A stretch of DNA of 12,896 nt. Origin: Wenzhouxiangella sp. Its GTDB lineage: Bacteria; Pseudomonadota; Gammaproteobacteria; Xanthomonadales; Wenzhouxiangellaceae. Below, one piece after another: positions 12,632 to 12,896 of this stretch. The DNA is taken from contig SLJA01000326.1 of assembly GCA_007135355.1 (NCBI GenBank), positions 1 to 12,896 of the forward strand. The letters run 5' to 3'. Both the position numbers and the translations under genes were made by a program. The number at the start of each line of letters is the position of its first letter. Position 1 is the first letter of the stretch. The notes beneath the pieces are model-generated. The model did not search any database, was not told the origin of the DNA, and worked only from the letters and a program-made list of their open reading frames with translations.

Positions 12632-12896
12632 ATGCTGCAAGTCTTTTCCCATCCGGACGAGGTGGTCGAAATTCGCCTCGATCGCCCGCCGGTCAACGCG
12701 CTCAACCCGGCCCTGGTCAGGGAGTTGCGTGACACCATCAGGCGGCAAACGGCCGAGGGCGCGCGCGCTCTGGTACTGTCGGGTCGGCCCGGTCTGTTTT
12801 CGGCTGGTCTGGATGTTCCCGAGTTGTTGCAACTGGACGAAGACGGCATGCGTGCGTTCTGGCGCGACTTCTTCGGCCTGCTGCAGCAGGTCGCCG
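12632..12896 (+). CDS. Enoyl-CoA hydratase/isomerase family protein (5' part only)
   Basis: The frame starts at ATG 12632 after a CGGAGA ribosome-binding sequence and runs off the window with 88 complete codons. Visible crotonase features are IRLDRPPVNALNPALVREL (14-32), ALVLSGRP (47-54) and the oxyanion-hole strand LFSAGLDVPEL (56-66). The catalytic region is beyond the edge, so hydratase, isomerase or another activity cannot be distinguished. It shares little with the hydratase at 6215-6997 outside the fold motifs and is not a recent duplicate. It is divergent from the copper chaperone gene. Confidence 0.85.
   Translation, partial: MLQVFSHPDEVVEIRLDRPPVNALNPALVRELRDTIRRQTAEGARALVLSGRPGLFSAGLDVPELLQLDEDGMRAFWRDFFGLLQQVA

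Overview
This is a chromosomal segment of a GC-rich gammaproteobacterium. The dnaX-ybaB-recR order, a pspABC phage-shock operon, a Mip/FkpA-type periplasmic prolyl isomerase, a CoA-type Nudix hydrolase and a PCu(A)C copper chaperone together fit lineages around Chromatiales, Xanthomonadales and Wenzhouxiangella. The sequence alone does not fix a genus. I see no rRNA, tRNA, CRISPR array, phage gene, transposase or toxin-antitoxin pair.

Layout. 1-2254: a divergent transporter pair, an incomplete UMF1/Atg22-like MFS permease on the minus strand and a YfcC-family carrier on the plus strand. A 20-bp inverted repeat lies between them. 2255-3337: a spacer holding a 171-bp inverted-repeat element, then a short-chain dehydrogenase. 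3455-6054: the replication/repair block dnaX (TTG start), ybaB and recR. 6055-6214: a second type of inverted-repeat element where recR converges on an enoyl-CoA hydratase gene. 6215-8647, minus strand: pspA, pspB, pspC, an unrecognised 81-residue two-helix membrane protein and the enoyl-CoA hydratase, closely spaced and probably read in the order pspA to hydratase. 8648-8965: a regulatory region with a near-consensus sigma-54 promoter, an IHF-like site and overlapping inverted repeats at enhancer distance for psp, plus a weak sigma-E-like promoter for the gene on the other side. 8966-10503: FKBP-type isomerase, DUF1289 protein and Nudix hydrolase on the plus strand. 10510-12479, minus strand: a cation/proton antiporter and a PCu(A)C copper chaperone. 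12632-12896: the start of a second crotonase-family gene, divergent from the chaperone across an 11-bp inverted repeat.

How the genes fit together. The centre of the window looks like an envelope-stress neighbourhood. Psp proteins guard the inner membrane and an FKBP foldase acts in the periplasm. The two are transcribed divergently from one control region that appears to combine sigma-54/enhancer logic on one side and possibly sigma-E logic on the other. The rest is housekeeping. I do not see a clearly undescribed multi-gene system. The most worthwhile leads are the psp control region, the extra small membrane gene in the psp operon, the extended charged N-terminus of PspC, and three unrelated families of intergenic inverted-repeat elements within 6 kb.
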